A DNA stretch of 64,000 nucleotides from an uncultured Butyrivibrio sp. (lineage in GTDB: Bacteria > Bacillota > Clostridia > Lachnospirales > Lachnospiraceae). The notes beneath the pieces were generated by a model. The model ran no database searches. It saw only the letters and a list, made by a program, of their open reading frames with translations, and was not told the DNA's origin. Positions 15,597 through 24,764 of this stretch are shown piece after piece (positions within the stretch are counted from its first letter, which is position 1; each line of letters opens with the position of its first letter). A program made the position numbers and the translations under genes. Location of the stretch: positions 1 to 64,000 of the forward strand of contig CAMENP010000012.1 of assembly GCA_945928575.1 (NCBI GenBank), given 5' to 3'.

Positions 15597-16547
15597 CTAA
15601 TTATCATAACCTACCATGACCTCAGGATAACGTGACTGGATAAGGTCGATTATTCTGTCCGAGGTATGCTGGGTGATGTGATGTATTTTATATATTTTCT
15701 TACAATCCGTAACTATGCAAAGCGGAAAATATGCCTTGGCACGACCTTTGGATTTGTGTATTACATTATAATTATATAACCAGACAATATTTTCGAGTGG
15801 GATTATTTCTATGTGGAATCTGGATGTGTATATAAGAAAATTCTCTGTCATATATATATTCTTTTCCATAAGGGTCGCGGATGACGCAAATTCTTCACAT
15901 GCCTGACCGTACAGACCACGCCTGCTGCCATAATGCCGGAGCATAAAAACAGCATGTGAAAGCTGCGGCATCGCAAGTACAAGAATGATCACCGAAAGCT
16001 GTATTGCTGACAATGCACACAGTACAAGCAGTGCAACCAGATAAAACGAAGTAAATCCGTGTACATAATGATACTGGCTCACGATAACATGTGAACACAG
16101 ATCCTCAAAATCGCTTTCGGGGAATCCGAGCTCTCTTGAGATATCAGCTGTAATTCTCCTGAATAAGCTGCCATTCTTAATAAGTCTGGCGCTCATTTCA
16201 TAATTATGAATGGTGCCGTAATCTTCCGGAAGCTCTTCCGTAGATATCAGGAAGAAATAAAAAACGTCATTATTAATTGTGTAATACACTCTTGCCCTGA
16301 CGCGTCCATTGGTCCGGTAATCGATCCCGGCATAATACAGTGTATCTGCCGTAAGCTTTACATATCCGGAATGATTCTCATATAAATCCGGAGTATCCGA
16401 CAATTTCTTAAGTTCGACTGATTTATATCTGCTCTCAAACGGATTGATTATGGCAAAGACAATGCAGGCAGCAATAAGAACAGCCGGGAGAATGACCCTC
16501 GGAAAATAACATTTTCTTATTGAAGCTGTCAGATTATTGGTGTTCAT
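15597..16547 (-). CDS. Membrane protein of unknown function (316 aa)
   Basis: A membrane segment lies at about residues 18-36 (VILPAVLIAACIVFAIINPF) and another hydrophobic stretch at about 165-195. An extracytoplasmic domain of about 130 residues lies between them and a cytosolic C-terminal domain of about 120 residues follows. I do not recognise the family. The C-terminal part resembles PH-like membrane-associated domains in layout only. The start is the ATG with TGAGGAA upstream; a GTG four codons earlier has its ribosome site overlapped. First gene of the unit running into the methyltransferase and hslO. Confidence 0.7.
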   Translation of the reverse strand: MNTNNLTASIRKCYFPRVILPAVLIAACIVFAIINPFESRYKSVELKKLSDTPDLYENHSGYVKLTADTLYYAGIDYRTNGRVRARVYYTINNDVFYFFLISTEELPEDYGTIHNYEMSARLIKNGSLFRRITADISRELGFPESDFEDLCSHVIVSQYHYVHGFTSFYLVALLVLCALSAIQLSVIILVLAMPQLSHAVFMLRHYGSRRGLYGQACEEFASSATLMEKNIYMTENFLIYTSRFHIEIIPLENIVWLYNYNVIHKSKGRAKAYFPLCIVTDCKKIYKIHHITQHTSDRIIDLIQSRYPEVMVGYDN

Positions 16548-16569
16548 ATAATTCCTCACTGTCTATAGA

Positions 16570-16616
16570 AAAAAAGAGACTGCGGCTCGACGATTACTGA
16601 TCGTTAAAGCAACAGC
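16570..16616 (-). terminator. Probable terminator behind the SEC-C gene
   Basis: On the minus strand GGCTGTTGC pairs imperfectly with GCCGCAGTC, an inner ACGAT/ATCGT stem lies within, and CTCTTTTTTT follows. Confidence 0.65.
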
Positions 16617-16625
16617 CCCATTATA

Positions 16626-17132
16626 TTATGCGTTCTTACCGCAGCACTTCTTATATTTCTTGCCGCTGCCACATGGACATGGATCGTTACGGCCTATTTT
16701 CTTACCCTTAACAATTGTTGTGGAAAGCTTCTGCTCTTTATAAAGTTCCTTTCTTCTGTCCGCATCGATAAGTGCATCCCACTCAGGAAGCTCATAAAGC
16801 CACTCTGCTCTGGCGCCGACCATATTCTTATACAGAAGTTCCATATCATAATCAAGATTAACTTCCGTATTCTCATCCATCGTCTCAATCGGATTAGGAT
16901 TCTTAAGGCTGTCATTAATTCCGTCAAGGAAGCCGACCATGATCATAAGGTCTACGCTGTACTTCTCTGCGAGTTCCTTAACCGTACCTTTAACAGGCTC
17001 ATCAGGGGTCTTTAAAATCTGCTCATAAATACCCTTCTCATAGTTAAAATAATTAGCCCAGAATATCTGCTCGGATCTGGCATCTCTTTCCTGCTCGTAG
17101 GCACTGTTTCTCCATTGCTCTAATAAAGTCAT
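16626..17132 (-). CDS. SEC-C zinc-motif protein (168 aa)
   Basis: The C-terminus is a complete SEC-C motif, [19 protein letters not shown], which binds zinc and in SecA mediates SecB or ribosome contact. The N-terminal 145 residues are helical and unassigned, as in stand-alone SEC-C proteins of Clostridia. Starts at the ATG after AGGAG. Single-gene unit with its own terminator. A role in translation or translocation quality control is an inference from the motif only. Confidence 0.88.
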   Translation of the reverse strand: MTLLEQWRNSAYEQERDARSEQIFWANYFNYEKGIYEQILKTPDEPVKGTVKELAEKYSVDLMIMVGFLDGINDSLKNPNPIETMDENTEVNLDYDMELLYKNMVGARAEWLYELPEWDALIDADRRKELYKEQKLSTTIVKGKKIGRNDPCPCGSGKKYKKCCGKNA

Positions 17133-17316
17133 ACCTGGTCTCCTAAAAAATATCAATTAATAGTATGTTCCGCCACTGCGGACCTTAAAAGTATATAACA
17201 ATTAAACCGGGTAGTCAACCGGCTTATTGCCCGTCATGAACGATATTTTAGAAAAAACTGTTCACATATGGGCTTTTATGTTAAAATTAAAGAAAAATCA
17301 TGACGAGGTATAATCC

Positions 17317-17577
17317 ATGACAAATAAAATGACTTTTAAACGCGTTGCCGCCATCATAGGAATCGTCCTTCTTGCCGGCATGTACATATCGACACTTGTA
17401 TTTGCACTGATAGGAAGCGACTTATCCAACCGTCTTCTTATGATATCCCTGATATCAACCATTGCAATCCCTATCGTCATACATTTTATAATTATGTTCT
17501 ATCGCATCGGACACAGGGATGACGCAGCCGATACTGCCGAATCTGACGATGCCTCTTCTGATGACAGGCCTGAGTAA
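17317..17577 (+). CDS. Small two-helix membrane protein (86 aa)
   Basis: Two predicted membrane segments, at about residues 9-31 and 39-62, followed by a cytosolic tail rich in Asp, Ala and Ser. GAGGT lies before the ATG. It is isolated: the SEC-C gene is divergent and the lipoprotein operon convergent. GGGCCG (17580) and CGGCCC (17605) could form a shared weak terminator. Function unknown. Confidence 0.7.
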   Translation: MTNKMTFKRVAAIIGIVLLAGMYISTLVFALIGSDLSNRLLMISLISTIAIPIVIHFIIMFYRIGHRDDAADTAESDDASSDDRPE

Positions 17578-17585
17578 TCGGGCCG

Positions 17586-18332
17586 TTATCGCATCAGTGC
17601 GGCCCACTTTGAATATGGTTCGTTATTCACAGCAGCCTCAAATATATTCTTTCCGTTAAATAAATTAACGGACGAATGTATCTTCCGGGCTGCATTTACA
17701 ACCTCTTCCCGTTCGGTTTCAGATAATTCGCTATAACAGATATTTCTTGCCAGCATTATTTCCACAACGCAGATAAGCGACTGCTCATTAAGTGACGATG
17801 TTTGGGATATTTTATCTGCCTGTTCAATCAGATAATCATACAATGTTCTTGTACAATCTTTGCGTGACAAAAGCAGATCTATTGCATTATTGTCCGAAAT
17901 GAGCATATTGAATCCATCCTGCCAGTTATCATATGCCTGAAAAGAAGCCAGATACTTATATCCGGCATACAAATCCAGCAATTCTCTGCCCGTGATTCTG
18001 TCTGCCACACTCTGCGGTATAAATGATGCCGCTTTAATCTCTGCTGCATCAAGATTTTGGCCTTTAATAACGTATGGATATTCCGGATTACCGTCATCCG
18101 TATACCATTCGCCCGGATTTTTGCAGACCAAATCCGGATATTCCTTACAATAAGTCAGGTATTTTCTTGGGCTTGACTTATCATAATCAAGTTCTATCTT
18201 ATCCGTATAATGTGGCACAACCGTTACATCCTGATGCTCTTTTATCGTAACGCTTTCATGCCTGCCCGCGCAGCCTGTGAATGTGATACAGACAAGCAAT
18301 AATATAGTAAATTCCCGGATTTTCATTCCCAT
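17586..18332 (-). CDS. Lipoprotein of unknown function, paralogue of its neighbour (248 aa)
   Basis: A signal peptide ends in the lipobox F-T-G-C, followed by AGRHESVTIK. The mature part has about 220 residues, is rich in Tyr, Asp and Asn, and has no recognised domain. The N-terminal leader and first mature residues are almost identical in DNA to those of the upstream lipoprotein, while the bodies have diverged. It starts 1 nt after the neighbour's stop, so the genes are coupled. Last gene of the operon that begins with the beta-propeller protein and ABC transporter. Confidence 0.8.
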   Translation of the reverse strand: MGMKIREFTILLLVCITFTGCAGRHESVTIKEHQDVTVVPHYTDKIELDYDKSSPRKYLTYCKEYPDLVCKNPGEWYTDDGNPEYPYVIKGQNLDAAEIKAASFIPQSVADRITGRELLDLYAGYKYLASFQAYDNWQDGFNMLISDNNAIDLLLSRKDCTRTLYDYLIEQADKISQTSSLNEQSLICVVEIMLARNICYSELSETEREEVVNAARKIHSSVNLFNGKNIFEAAVNNEPYSKWAALMR

Positions 18333-18333
18333 G

Positions 18334-19227
18334 CTATTCTTCCATAAAACTCTTCCATTTCGGTGTTACATCATATTTTTTCACAGTTGCCTCAAATGCA
18401 TTATATCCCGACTCCGAGTAGCACGACCACATGGATGCACATATATTGCAAACATCATTATCAGCTATATATCCGCTGATCTCCTGTGATTTCTTAATGA
18501 TATTTTGCCGGCCCGCCTTCGTAAGACTTTCATAGAATTCATCGGTTGCCATAGTAACCTCTATGAACTGGATTCCGCTGATCTTCACAAAAGATTTACT
18601 GTTAAAGCGCATATCTGCGGCCTGCTTTCTAAAATTCGTGCCTATGTACTCTTCAGGATCTATTGACATATAGAACTCATACAATGTCTGCGCATAATCA
18701 TCCCTTGAGAGAAATTCTCTGTATGTTGACGAACGCGACAATCCTTCCAGATAGTATGGTTCATAATACATACCGGCATCCGGCTGTATCACTATCGACT
18801 TCTCCACTATTGCCGTTTGAAGCAATTCCATGGTAGTCATCTTATCCATGATCTCTTTGGGAATAATCTCGTCAGCAACCTCCTCGGCCGATACCGCTCC
18901 TATATTCTTCCAATCCGAACTCATTGCATTGGAGGACGGATTTACGAAATTGCCATTTTTATCCCTATATTCCTCCGGCTTGTGAAAATATGCTTCAAAC
19001 TGCTTCCTGTCAAGTGCATAATCAGCATAGTAGTACATCACATTAAACTCATCTTCGGTCAGGTCACTCGCATTACTTTCGTGCTCCAATATCCATTCCT
19101 TACCGTAGGTTGACATCGGAACATTCCCGTTGACATAATTTTCTATCGTAACACTTTCATGCCTGCCCGCGCAGCCTGTGACAGTAATGCATATCAGCAA
19201 CAATGCTGCTATTTTCTTTATTTTCAT
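18334..19227 (-). CDS. Lipoprotein of unknown function (297 aa)
   Basis: A signal peptide with lipobox V-T-G-C and then AGRHESVTI, shared with the downstream paralogue. The body is alpha-helical-looking with no recognised domain. The ATG overlaps the stop of the 45-residue lipoprotein (ATGA), with AGGAG about 10 nt upstream, so it is translated by coupling. It may be an extracytoplasmic immunity, sensor or receptor protein of the adjacent ABC transporter, judged by context only. Confidence 0.8.
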   Translation of the reverse strand: MKIKKIAALLLICITVTGCAGRHESVTIENYVNGNVPMSTYGKEWILEHESNASDLTEDEFNVMYYYADYALDRKQFEAYFHKPEEYRDKNGNFVNPSSNAMSSDWKNIGAVSAEEVADEIIPKEIMDKMTTMELLQTAIVEKSIVIQPDAGMYYEPYYLEGLSRSSTYREFLSRDDYAQTLYEFYMSIDPEEYIGTNFRKQAADMRFNSKSFVKISGIQFIEVTMATDEFYESLTKAGRQNIIKKSQEISGYIADNDVCNICASMWSCYSESGYNAFEATVKKYDVTPKWKSFMEE

Positions 19228-19361
19228 AATATCCACGCTCCTGTCACTTTATATCCTGTCAGTTTATCATCAAGCCCGGTTCCTTTCCTTCCACAGCCGC
19301 AAAATAACATTGTAGCCGCCGTAACACCCAATATTCCTCTAATAATTTTCTTACAATCCAT
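19224..19361 (-). CDS. Tiny lipoprotein (45 aa)
   Basis: This short ORF has a strong AGGAGG ribosome site. It encodes a signal peptide (KKIIRGILGVTAATMLF) with lipobox F-C-G-C and a mature part of only 23 residues. Its stop overlaps the start of the next lipoprotein by the ATGA arrangement. Small lipopeptides beside ABC transporters can be pheromones or immunity factors; here that is only a suggestion. Alternatively it is a translational coupler. Confidence 0.72.
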   Translation of the reverse strand: MDCKKIIRGILGVTAATMLFCGCGRKGTGLDDKLTGYKVTGAWIL

Positions 19362-19422
19362 AAATTGCCCTCCTGTTAATTTTTATTAAATAACGCTGCT
19401 TTGCAGTGATACTTTCTGTATT

Positions 19423-20220
19423 TTATCTTTTGCGGCTTAACAAAAGCACTGCTAAATTTCCTGTCAGGATTCCCCACAACGGCTTCGATATAATATCGAT
19501 AACCATGTACTGCTTTATATTTATGCCAAACGGCAGTTTCTCCAATATATCAACCGCCTGTATCGGCGCCTCTGTATTTATGTAATCCGTCACAATTGAT
19601 GTTATGCCGTATCTGACTGCAATATATACCAGTGAAACGACTGCCATACTGACTGTTATCAAAAGACATTTGTCACGCATTAATTTTCTGCGTCCGTCCG
19701 CGGTAGCGGTTATCACCGAATATAACCCTTCCGTCTCACACAACCTGAGCATGACCGCAATCAAAATACCGATAAGTGCAATACATATAAAACCGGGGAT
19801 TGCAAGGAACAGTCTGTTGTAATATCCGTCATTGAGCAGATAACCTGAGGTGTCTTTTTCATCGTTACAGCGCTTCCACATGTTACTGACAAGTTTCTGG
19901 ATCCGGTTGCAATAATGGTACTGTTCCCGGTATTCCATATACTCATCCGCGCTTATACTGCCTTTGTTGTATTTATCTTCCATCTCCGTATCTGACATCA
20001 TTATGCCGTCGACATAAGCATTATATTCTTCAAGTCTTCGCGCGGATTCTTCTGTTATTTTCCCGCCGTATTCACTGTACAACAGTTCCTTCAGATCGGC
20101 ATTATCCGCATTTTTAACGCCATATATAACAACGGAATATCCTGCCTCAAACCCGATGAGCATGACCAGTATAATGATAACCAGCTTAATGTTAAATATT
20201 TTCTTAAATTCACTTACCAT
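19423..20220 (-). CDS. ABC-2-type permease subunit (265 aa)
   Basis: One N-terminal membrane segment (IKLVIIILVMLIGFEAGYSVVIY), an extracytoplasmic domain of about 95 residues, then about three more segments. This is the layout of small ABC-2 or lantibiotic-immunity-type permeases. It overlaps the preceding permease gene by 11 nt. With that gene and the ATPase it forms a complete transporter. Confidence 0.8.
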   Translation of the reverse strand: MVSEFKKIFNIKLVIIILVMLIGFEAGYSVVIYGVKNADNADLKELLYSEYGGKITEESARRLEEYNAYVDGIMMSDTEMEDKYNKGSISADEYMEYREQYHYCNRIQKLVSNMWKRCNDEKDTSGYLLNDGYYNRLFLAIPGFICIALIGILIAVMLRLCETEGLYSVITATADGRRKLMRDKCLLITVSMAVVSLVYIAVRYGITSIVTDYINTEAPIQAVDILEKLPFGINIKQYMVIDIISKPLWGILTGNLAVLLLSRKR

Positions 20221-21400
20221 ATCTGTCCTCCCTGACGGTCAGTGCAAACATTACAAAGCATAAGATGACCGTTACCATTACCGGTATCAGATATGCGTTG
20301 TAATATCCCGTGAACAGGTGTGAAAGCCTCGGCTGTTCAAAATAATATTTTACATCCAGCAAAGCCAGTGGATTTATTCTTTTTTCCATATTATATATCT
20401 TGTAAAAAGTCGGCACCGAAACGAGATACCAGTCCGATGAACCGGCCGTTATCTGTTTAGCGTAATTGGTAAGATAAATTATATCACATAATATTCCGAT
20501 TGCATACACCGCAAAGGCTGAAATTCCCGCAAATACCGATTTGCCGATACATCTTGACAGCAAAACCGTTATACAGGCCATCAAAACATCCGCAAGCGTT
20601 GCCATGAGTGTCATATGTACAAACAGTCCGCCGACTGTCATCCCTGAAGCACACATTTCATAGCCGTTTACCATAAAAAGAGGTGCCGCAAGTTCTTTAA
20701 ATCCGATTCCAAGCATTATCCACTGGACAAAAAGATACCAGACGGCGCTGAATACCGTGACTGCCAATGCCGTGACAGCACCGATTGCAGTTTTTCTCAG
20801 ATACAGATTAAAATTGCCCTTCGGGGTCAGCATGATAACTTTATCCATTCCGCTCTCGCGTTCAACGCTGCAGCTTGATGCCAGAATTATTATACATATG
20901 ATTACCGCCACCCATCCAAAATGTGCATTATTTACAAAATAAGTCAGGTAACTGCTGTCCGCAAAAGAGTCATTATTTTCTTCATAATAAGCGTCCACGG
21001 CAAAATCGCCCGGATTATTCAATACCGTTTTTATATTGTTATTCCTTGTCGTAACCCTTTCGGCATCCTTGGAGGCTTCGCCGAGAAGTCCGAGGTAATC
21101 TGCGTTATTCTTGCCGTACGGAGCTGCGGCATTAGCATAATCCGAATCTATTTCCGTGTTCCCTTCACTGTCGGTGACCATTATCTTGCCGTAAATATCA
21201 TCATATTCTTTTTTAAGCCGTTCCGCCTGTCCGCTTACCGAATCAAGCGAATTGTAAAAATCCTTCCTTGACGACTTATCCTTGATAAGATATCTTTCAT
21301 TCCATACAAGAAACGCCGTGCTCAAAAGCACTATTGCGACAGCCACAATCACGGTTCTGCGGGTGAACAGATTTTTCTTTAATTCGTACAAAATATTCAT
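20210..21400 (-). CDS. ABC-2-type permease subunit (396 aa)
   Basis: An N-terminal membrane segment, an extracytoplasmic domain of about 120 residues, then a multi-segment membrane region: WVAVIICIIILASSC, the intracellular ESGMDKVIMLTPKGN coupling region and about five further helices. The run SVERESGMDKVIMLTPKGN fits the ABC-2 gate-region pattern. GGGGGGA precedes the ATG. Middle gene of the ATPase-permease-permease set; substrate unknown. Confidence 0.85.
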   Translation of the reverse strand: MNILYELKKNLFTRRTVIVAVAIVLLSTAFLVWNERYLIKDKSSRKDFYNSLDSVSGQAERLKKEYDDIYGKIMVTDSEGNTEIDSDYANAAAPYGKNNADYLGLLGEASKDAERVTTRNNNIKTVLNNPGDFAVDAYYEENNDSFADSSYLTYFVNNAHFGWVAVIICIIILASSCSVERESGMDKVIMLTPKGNFNLYLRKTAIGAVTALAVTVFSAVWYLFVQWIMLGIGFKELAAPLFMVNGYEMCASGMTVGGLFVHMTLMATLADVLMACITVLLSRCIGKSVFAGISAFAVYAIGILCDIIYLTNYAKQITAGSSDWYLVSVPTFYKIYNMEKRINPLALLDVKYYFEQPRLSHLFTGYYNAYLIPVMVTVILCFVMFALTVREDRYGK

Positions 21401-21416
21401 AAGTCAGTCCCCCCTT

Positions 21417-22145
21417 CTACCACTGTCCCATGTCCTTACCGACCTTCTTAAGGTAGTAACCTTCCAGTCCCGTCATTTCATCGCTGCCGGTCATAGCACA
21501 GTATTTTTCCCTTGTAATGCGCTCCTCGATAACGCCCTTTTTCATCAGCAGAACTTCGCTTGCTGTTTCTTCGACGTCCGAAACAATATGCGTCGATAAA
21601 AATACAATGGCATCCTGTCCAAGCTTCTGAATATATTTTTTGAATTCGGCACGCTCCTCCAGATCCAGTCCGACAGTTGGTTCATCCAACAGGATAATCT
21701 TAGGGCATCCGATAACTGCCTGACAGATTCCAAGTCTCTGTTTCATACCGCCAGAATATGTAGATATTTTCTTATTCCGAACATCATACAGGTTAAATCT
21801 CTTAAGCAGTTCGCTTACCTGTTCCTGATCACCCTGACGTTCCTTCATATTCCAGATATAATCAAGAAATTCTTCGCCCGTAAAATTAAGATAATATCCC
21901 ATATGCTGAGGCAGATATCCGATTAAAGAACGATATGCTTTTAAATCGGCAATTTTATTTCCGTCATGCTTTATGCATCCGTCATCCGGGTGCAAAACTG
22001 TTGCAATTATATTTATTAATGTAGTTTTACCGGCTCCGTTCGGGCCAAGCAGACCATACACACCATTGTCAAACCTCTGTGTGACGCTGTTCACGACCGT
22101 ATTCTGACCGTATTTTTTCGTAATTCCGTCTAATTCCAATAACAT
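21417..22145 (-). CDS. ABC transporter ATP-binding protein
   Basis: 242 residues with Walker A GPNGAGKTT, a Q-loop near GYLPQHMG, signature YSGGMKQR, Walker B IILLDEPTVGLD and H-loop STHIV. All catalytic elements are present. The class resembles the BcrA/CcmA drug and peptide exporters that pair with ABC-2 permeases. I start at the ATG after GGAGG, dropping six residues of the longer frame. It is 14 nt behind the beta-propeller gene. Confidence 0.93.
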   Translation of the reverse strand: MLLELDGITKKYGQNTVVNSVTQRFDNGVYGLLGPNGAGKTTLINIIATVLHPDDGCIKHDGNKIADLKAYRSLIGYLPQHMGYYLNFTGEEFLDYIWNMKERQGDQEQVSELLKRFNLYDVRNKKISTYSGGMKQRLGICQAVIGCPKIILLDEPTVGLDLEERAEFKKYIQKLGQDAIVFLSTHIVSDVEETASEVLLMKKGVIEERITREKYCAMTGSDEMTGLEGYYLKKVGKDMGQW

Positions 22146-22159
22146 GTCAATACCTCCTG

Positions 22160-23236
22160 TCACTTGATTAATTCCGGATATTCCAGTGCTTTTTCCTCGC
22201 CGCCGTTTTTAGATACACAATACCAACTGTATATCTGGTCTTCTTTCACATATTTAACGCGATAAAATATTATATACGGCGATTCGTCTATGACTTGCAG
22301 ACATCCAGCGTCAACATTCTTTGCAATTTCCATATTTTCTCCGGTGTCTATATCAATTCGCCTGATCGAGCATGTATAATTATCATCAGGCAATTCAGTG
22401 TAGTATATATCACCTTTAGATATCACATACTGCATACACTTTATTCCTGTGGTTTTTCTGTCTTCCCCATTCAAGTCAACGCTAAACAACTCATTATTAA
22501 GTTCCCATCTGCCCTCCGGGTCATATTCCATACTTCTGACATATATCCGGTTATTATATACCTGTGCAAATGCAACCTTCTCATTCAGAATCTTTTTGAA
22601 TCCGCTTCCATCAGTCTTCATCCGGTATAACATACTGTCTTCCAATACGAGATATATATTATCGTCCACAATATAAATATCTCCGTACTGCGAATGTTTA
22701 TCACTTATCTGCTCTTTCGTCTTATCATTCGATATCATGTATATTCCTGTATCCGTCTCTATGAATATATACTCATTGGTCATTCTGAATGTCGATATTT
22801 CTTCATTATTCTTATATACCAAATCTGTTTCACCATTTACTGATTTCCATATATTAGTCTTATTATCGCTCGGAATATAGTATATATCTTCGCCTATATT
22901 CTGTGCACAGATCATATCTATTCTTGATATGCAGTCAGATTTATTATGTACACATCCCGGCTTGGAGCACGCCATATCAAAAGTCTGCGTGTTTACGTTA
23001 AACGCAACATTATACACCTGTCCGTCATTTGCCACTTCTGTGATTATCTTACCAGCCCCACCGTATACCTGTTCCTCGCCGAGTATAAGATTTGCCTGAT
23101 TATATATACTGTTTTCATCCGAATAACCATTTACGCCATTCACAATATTTATACTCTTACGACAGGTTATCAATATTACCGCCAATACAATTATTACCAC
23201 ACCCGCTCCGATGATAGTCGTTTTTCTTGATGACAT
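22160..23236 (-). CDS. Membrane-anchored beta-propeller-like protein (358 aa)
   Basis: An N-terminal membrane anchor (GVVIIVLAVILITC, about 10-25) is followed by an extracytoplasmic region of about 330 residues with repeated strands of the form DGDIYY..D, resembling six- or seven-bladed propellers of the DUF5050/TolB type. A cysteine motif C-S-K-P-G-C-V-H-N-K-S-D-C near residue 90 may bind metal or form disulphides. GGAGG precedes the chosen ATG. It heads the ABC transporter and lipoprotein cluster and lies just behind the broken serpin. Confidence 0.75.
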   Translation of the reverse strand: MSSRKTTIIGAGVVIIVLAVILITCRKSINIVNGVNGYSDENSIYNQANLILGEEQVYGGAGKIITEVANDGQVYNVAFNVNTQTFDMACSKPGCVHNKSDCISRIDMICAQNIGEDIYYIPSDNKTNIWKSVNGETDLVYKNNEEISTFRMTNEYIFIETDTGIYMISNDKTKEQISDKHSQYGDIYIVDDNIYLVLEDSMLYRMKTDGSGFKKILNEKVAFAQVYNNRIYVRSMEYDPEGRWELNNELFSVDLNGEDRKTTGIKCMQYVISKGDIYYTELPDDNYTCSIRRIDIDTGENMEIAKNVDAGCLQVIDESPYIIFYRVKYVKEDQIYSWYCVSKNGGEEKALEYPELIK

Positions 23237-23329
23237 TTCAATCTCCTCCATACATATCCTTAGTATTTTTTTCGGTCATTTTATTATTAATTATTACACT
23301 TCCCCTCATATTTTCACCTTATAGTCAAT

Positions 23330-24345
23330 TTATAAACTTATAACCACCCCAAGATACAATGGAATATTGGTGGTGTTGTCAATCACAGCGTAAACAAACG
23401 GCCTGTCAAGGCGTACATCTGTCCGGTCTCTTGTAACAACATCCACATAAGAAGATGATGCCGCTTTAGTACCTTTTTCATTAACCGTGATTTCTGTTTT
23501 ATGGATTATTTTCTTTACTGCTGTCCGCGCTGAATCTGACAACATTGTGCTTAAATCGGCTCTGCTGTCATCAAAAATATCCTTAACACCCATTTGTTCA
23601 AGCACTTCCTTCATGTCGGTCTCGAAAGATGTCTCAAATTCAGGAATAAAAGCAGTTACCTTTCTCTTGCCTGCATTTTCAACATATTGGGCAAATGTCT
23701 TTCCGTCAAGGTTATTTACATATGTCCATATATCTTCCGATTCTTCGGGCAGAAGTGCAACAAAACTGTAATTACCTGCGTACGGCTTAACAAAACCTAT
23801 TGCATCATCATTTTCATTGTAAATTCCAAGTGGTTCATCCGACTGCATAAGTTTAACTTTACTTGTTTTACCGTCAACATCGGTAAACTGGGCATCTTCG
23901 ATTATACTGCCTGATTCATACGGAACTTTCCATACCGCATCAAAGGCAACAGCATTTACAAGATACATGATATCATCTTCGCTGATTTCATCGACCATGT
24001 GATCTATAATTCCGTCAGTAGAATTATTTACCCATTTGTTAATGTCATCTACGGTTGTACTGTCAAATACCGTACTGAATATCCGGGCACCGGCGAGATT
24101 ACTGTTGTCTTATGTTCTGTCACACTCTGTTTAAGAAGTTCAAATGCAAAATTCTGTGCGCCTTCTATATTCGCCTTATAATTATCAATATTACTTCCTA
24201 CATCACTCCCGCTTACCGTCGTTTTACTGTCAGTCAGTTCTTTGGACTTTAACTTGTAACCCGTCTTTCCACATCCGATTGCAGATGCCGCAATCATAAA
24301 TGCTCCCAATGCCAATGCTGTTGTTTTGATAAGTTGTCTTTTCAT
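23330..24345 (-). pseudogene. Serpin (serine-protease inhibitor) lipoprotein, disrupted
   Basis: The 5' part is a lipoprotein signal peptide (lipobox AIGC) and the first serpin helix (NFAFELLKQSV ... VISPV). Right after VISPV, near 24090, the frame is broken. The next readable serpin sequence is ARIFSTVFDSTTVDDINKW in another frame, continuing through NAVAFDAVWKVPYE to the C-terminus FVYAVIDN ... YLGVVI. Compared with intact serpins about 100 residues (helix B to F region) are missing and the frame shifts, so the product is inactive. The ribosome site AGGAGG is intact. The second half has an internal ATG (23998), but without the core it cannot be an inhibitor. Confidence 0.88.
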
Positions 24346-24479
24346 AAAAATACCTCCTTTGTATATTTTGTCCCTTCATATAATAAGACACTTTTTTTTC
24401 AAAAACCCTACACTTTTTTTAATTTTTTTCAAAATAAGCTTTCATTCACCCATATAATTGTCATTTATCTTATCAATAA

Positions 24480-24560
24480 TTTATAGTATTCTGCCACACT
24501 GTGCTTAAGAAGTTCAAATTCCGACTTCTGTGTGCTTTCTATATAATGTCCTTATCTATT
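24480..24560 (-). pseudogene. Remnant of a second serpin gene
   Basis: Positions 24490-24554 align with 24117-24180 of the neighbouring serpin at roughly 80 percent by eye. On the minus strand it reads ESTQKSEFELLKHSVAEYYK, matching EGAQNFAFELLKQSVTEHK. Nothing else of the gene remains, so it is a degraded tandem copy between agrD and the first serpin. Confidence 0.75.
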
Positions 24561-24582
24561 CTTATAATCTCCTCCCTCCTCT

Positions 24583-24620
24583 CATAACATGGGGCGGATA
24601 AACCGCCCCCCGCTGTTATG
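24583..24620 (-). terminator. Strong hairpin directly behind agrD
   Basis: CATAACA pairs with TGTTATG, and inside it GGGGCGG pairs with CCGCCCC around a TTTAT loop, with a short internal bulge. It begins 3 nt after the agrD stop. No U-run follows on the minus strand, so it is more likely an RNA stabiliser or processing barrier than a full terminator. Confidence 0.6.
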
Positions 24621-24623
24621 TCC

Positions 24624-24764
24624 TTAAGCTTCCTTTGATGACTCTTCTTTCAGACATTCAGGCAGTTCAACCTCGCCGAATAAACTGAAACAGCTCCTTC
24701 CGCTAAGTTCGGTCTCTGTGACCGCTACAAATACCTTACTAAGGATTTCTCCTAATGTGCTCAT
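24624..24764 (-). CDS. agrD: AgrD-like autoinducing peptide precursor (46 aa)
   Basis: The layout is that of AgrD: an amphipathic N-terminal leader (residues 1-20), a core ending G-R-S-C-F-S-L-F, and an acidic C-terminal recognition tail G-E-V-E-L-P-E-C-L. By alignment with staphylococcal AgrD (core ring of five residues, then D-E-V-E-V-P), the mature signal should be a thiolactone ring from Cys25 to Phe29 with a short exocyclic tail. AgrB would cleave after Phe29. AGGAGG precedes the ATG, which overlaps the agrB stop (ATGA). The exact N-terminus of the signal cannot be told. Confidence 0.9.
   Translation of the reverse strand: MSTLGEILSKVFVAVTETELSGRSCFSLFGEVELPECLKEESSKEA

Noticed and set aside
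23330..23998. The 222-residue serpin C-terminal half as a functional gene
   Set aside because: It lacks a ribosome site and the N-terminal half of the fold; the upstream frame carries the leader of the same gene, so it is a broken serpin.
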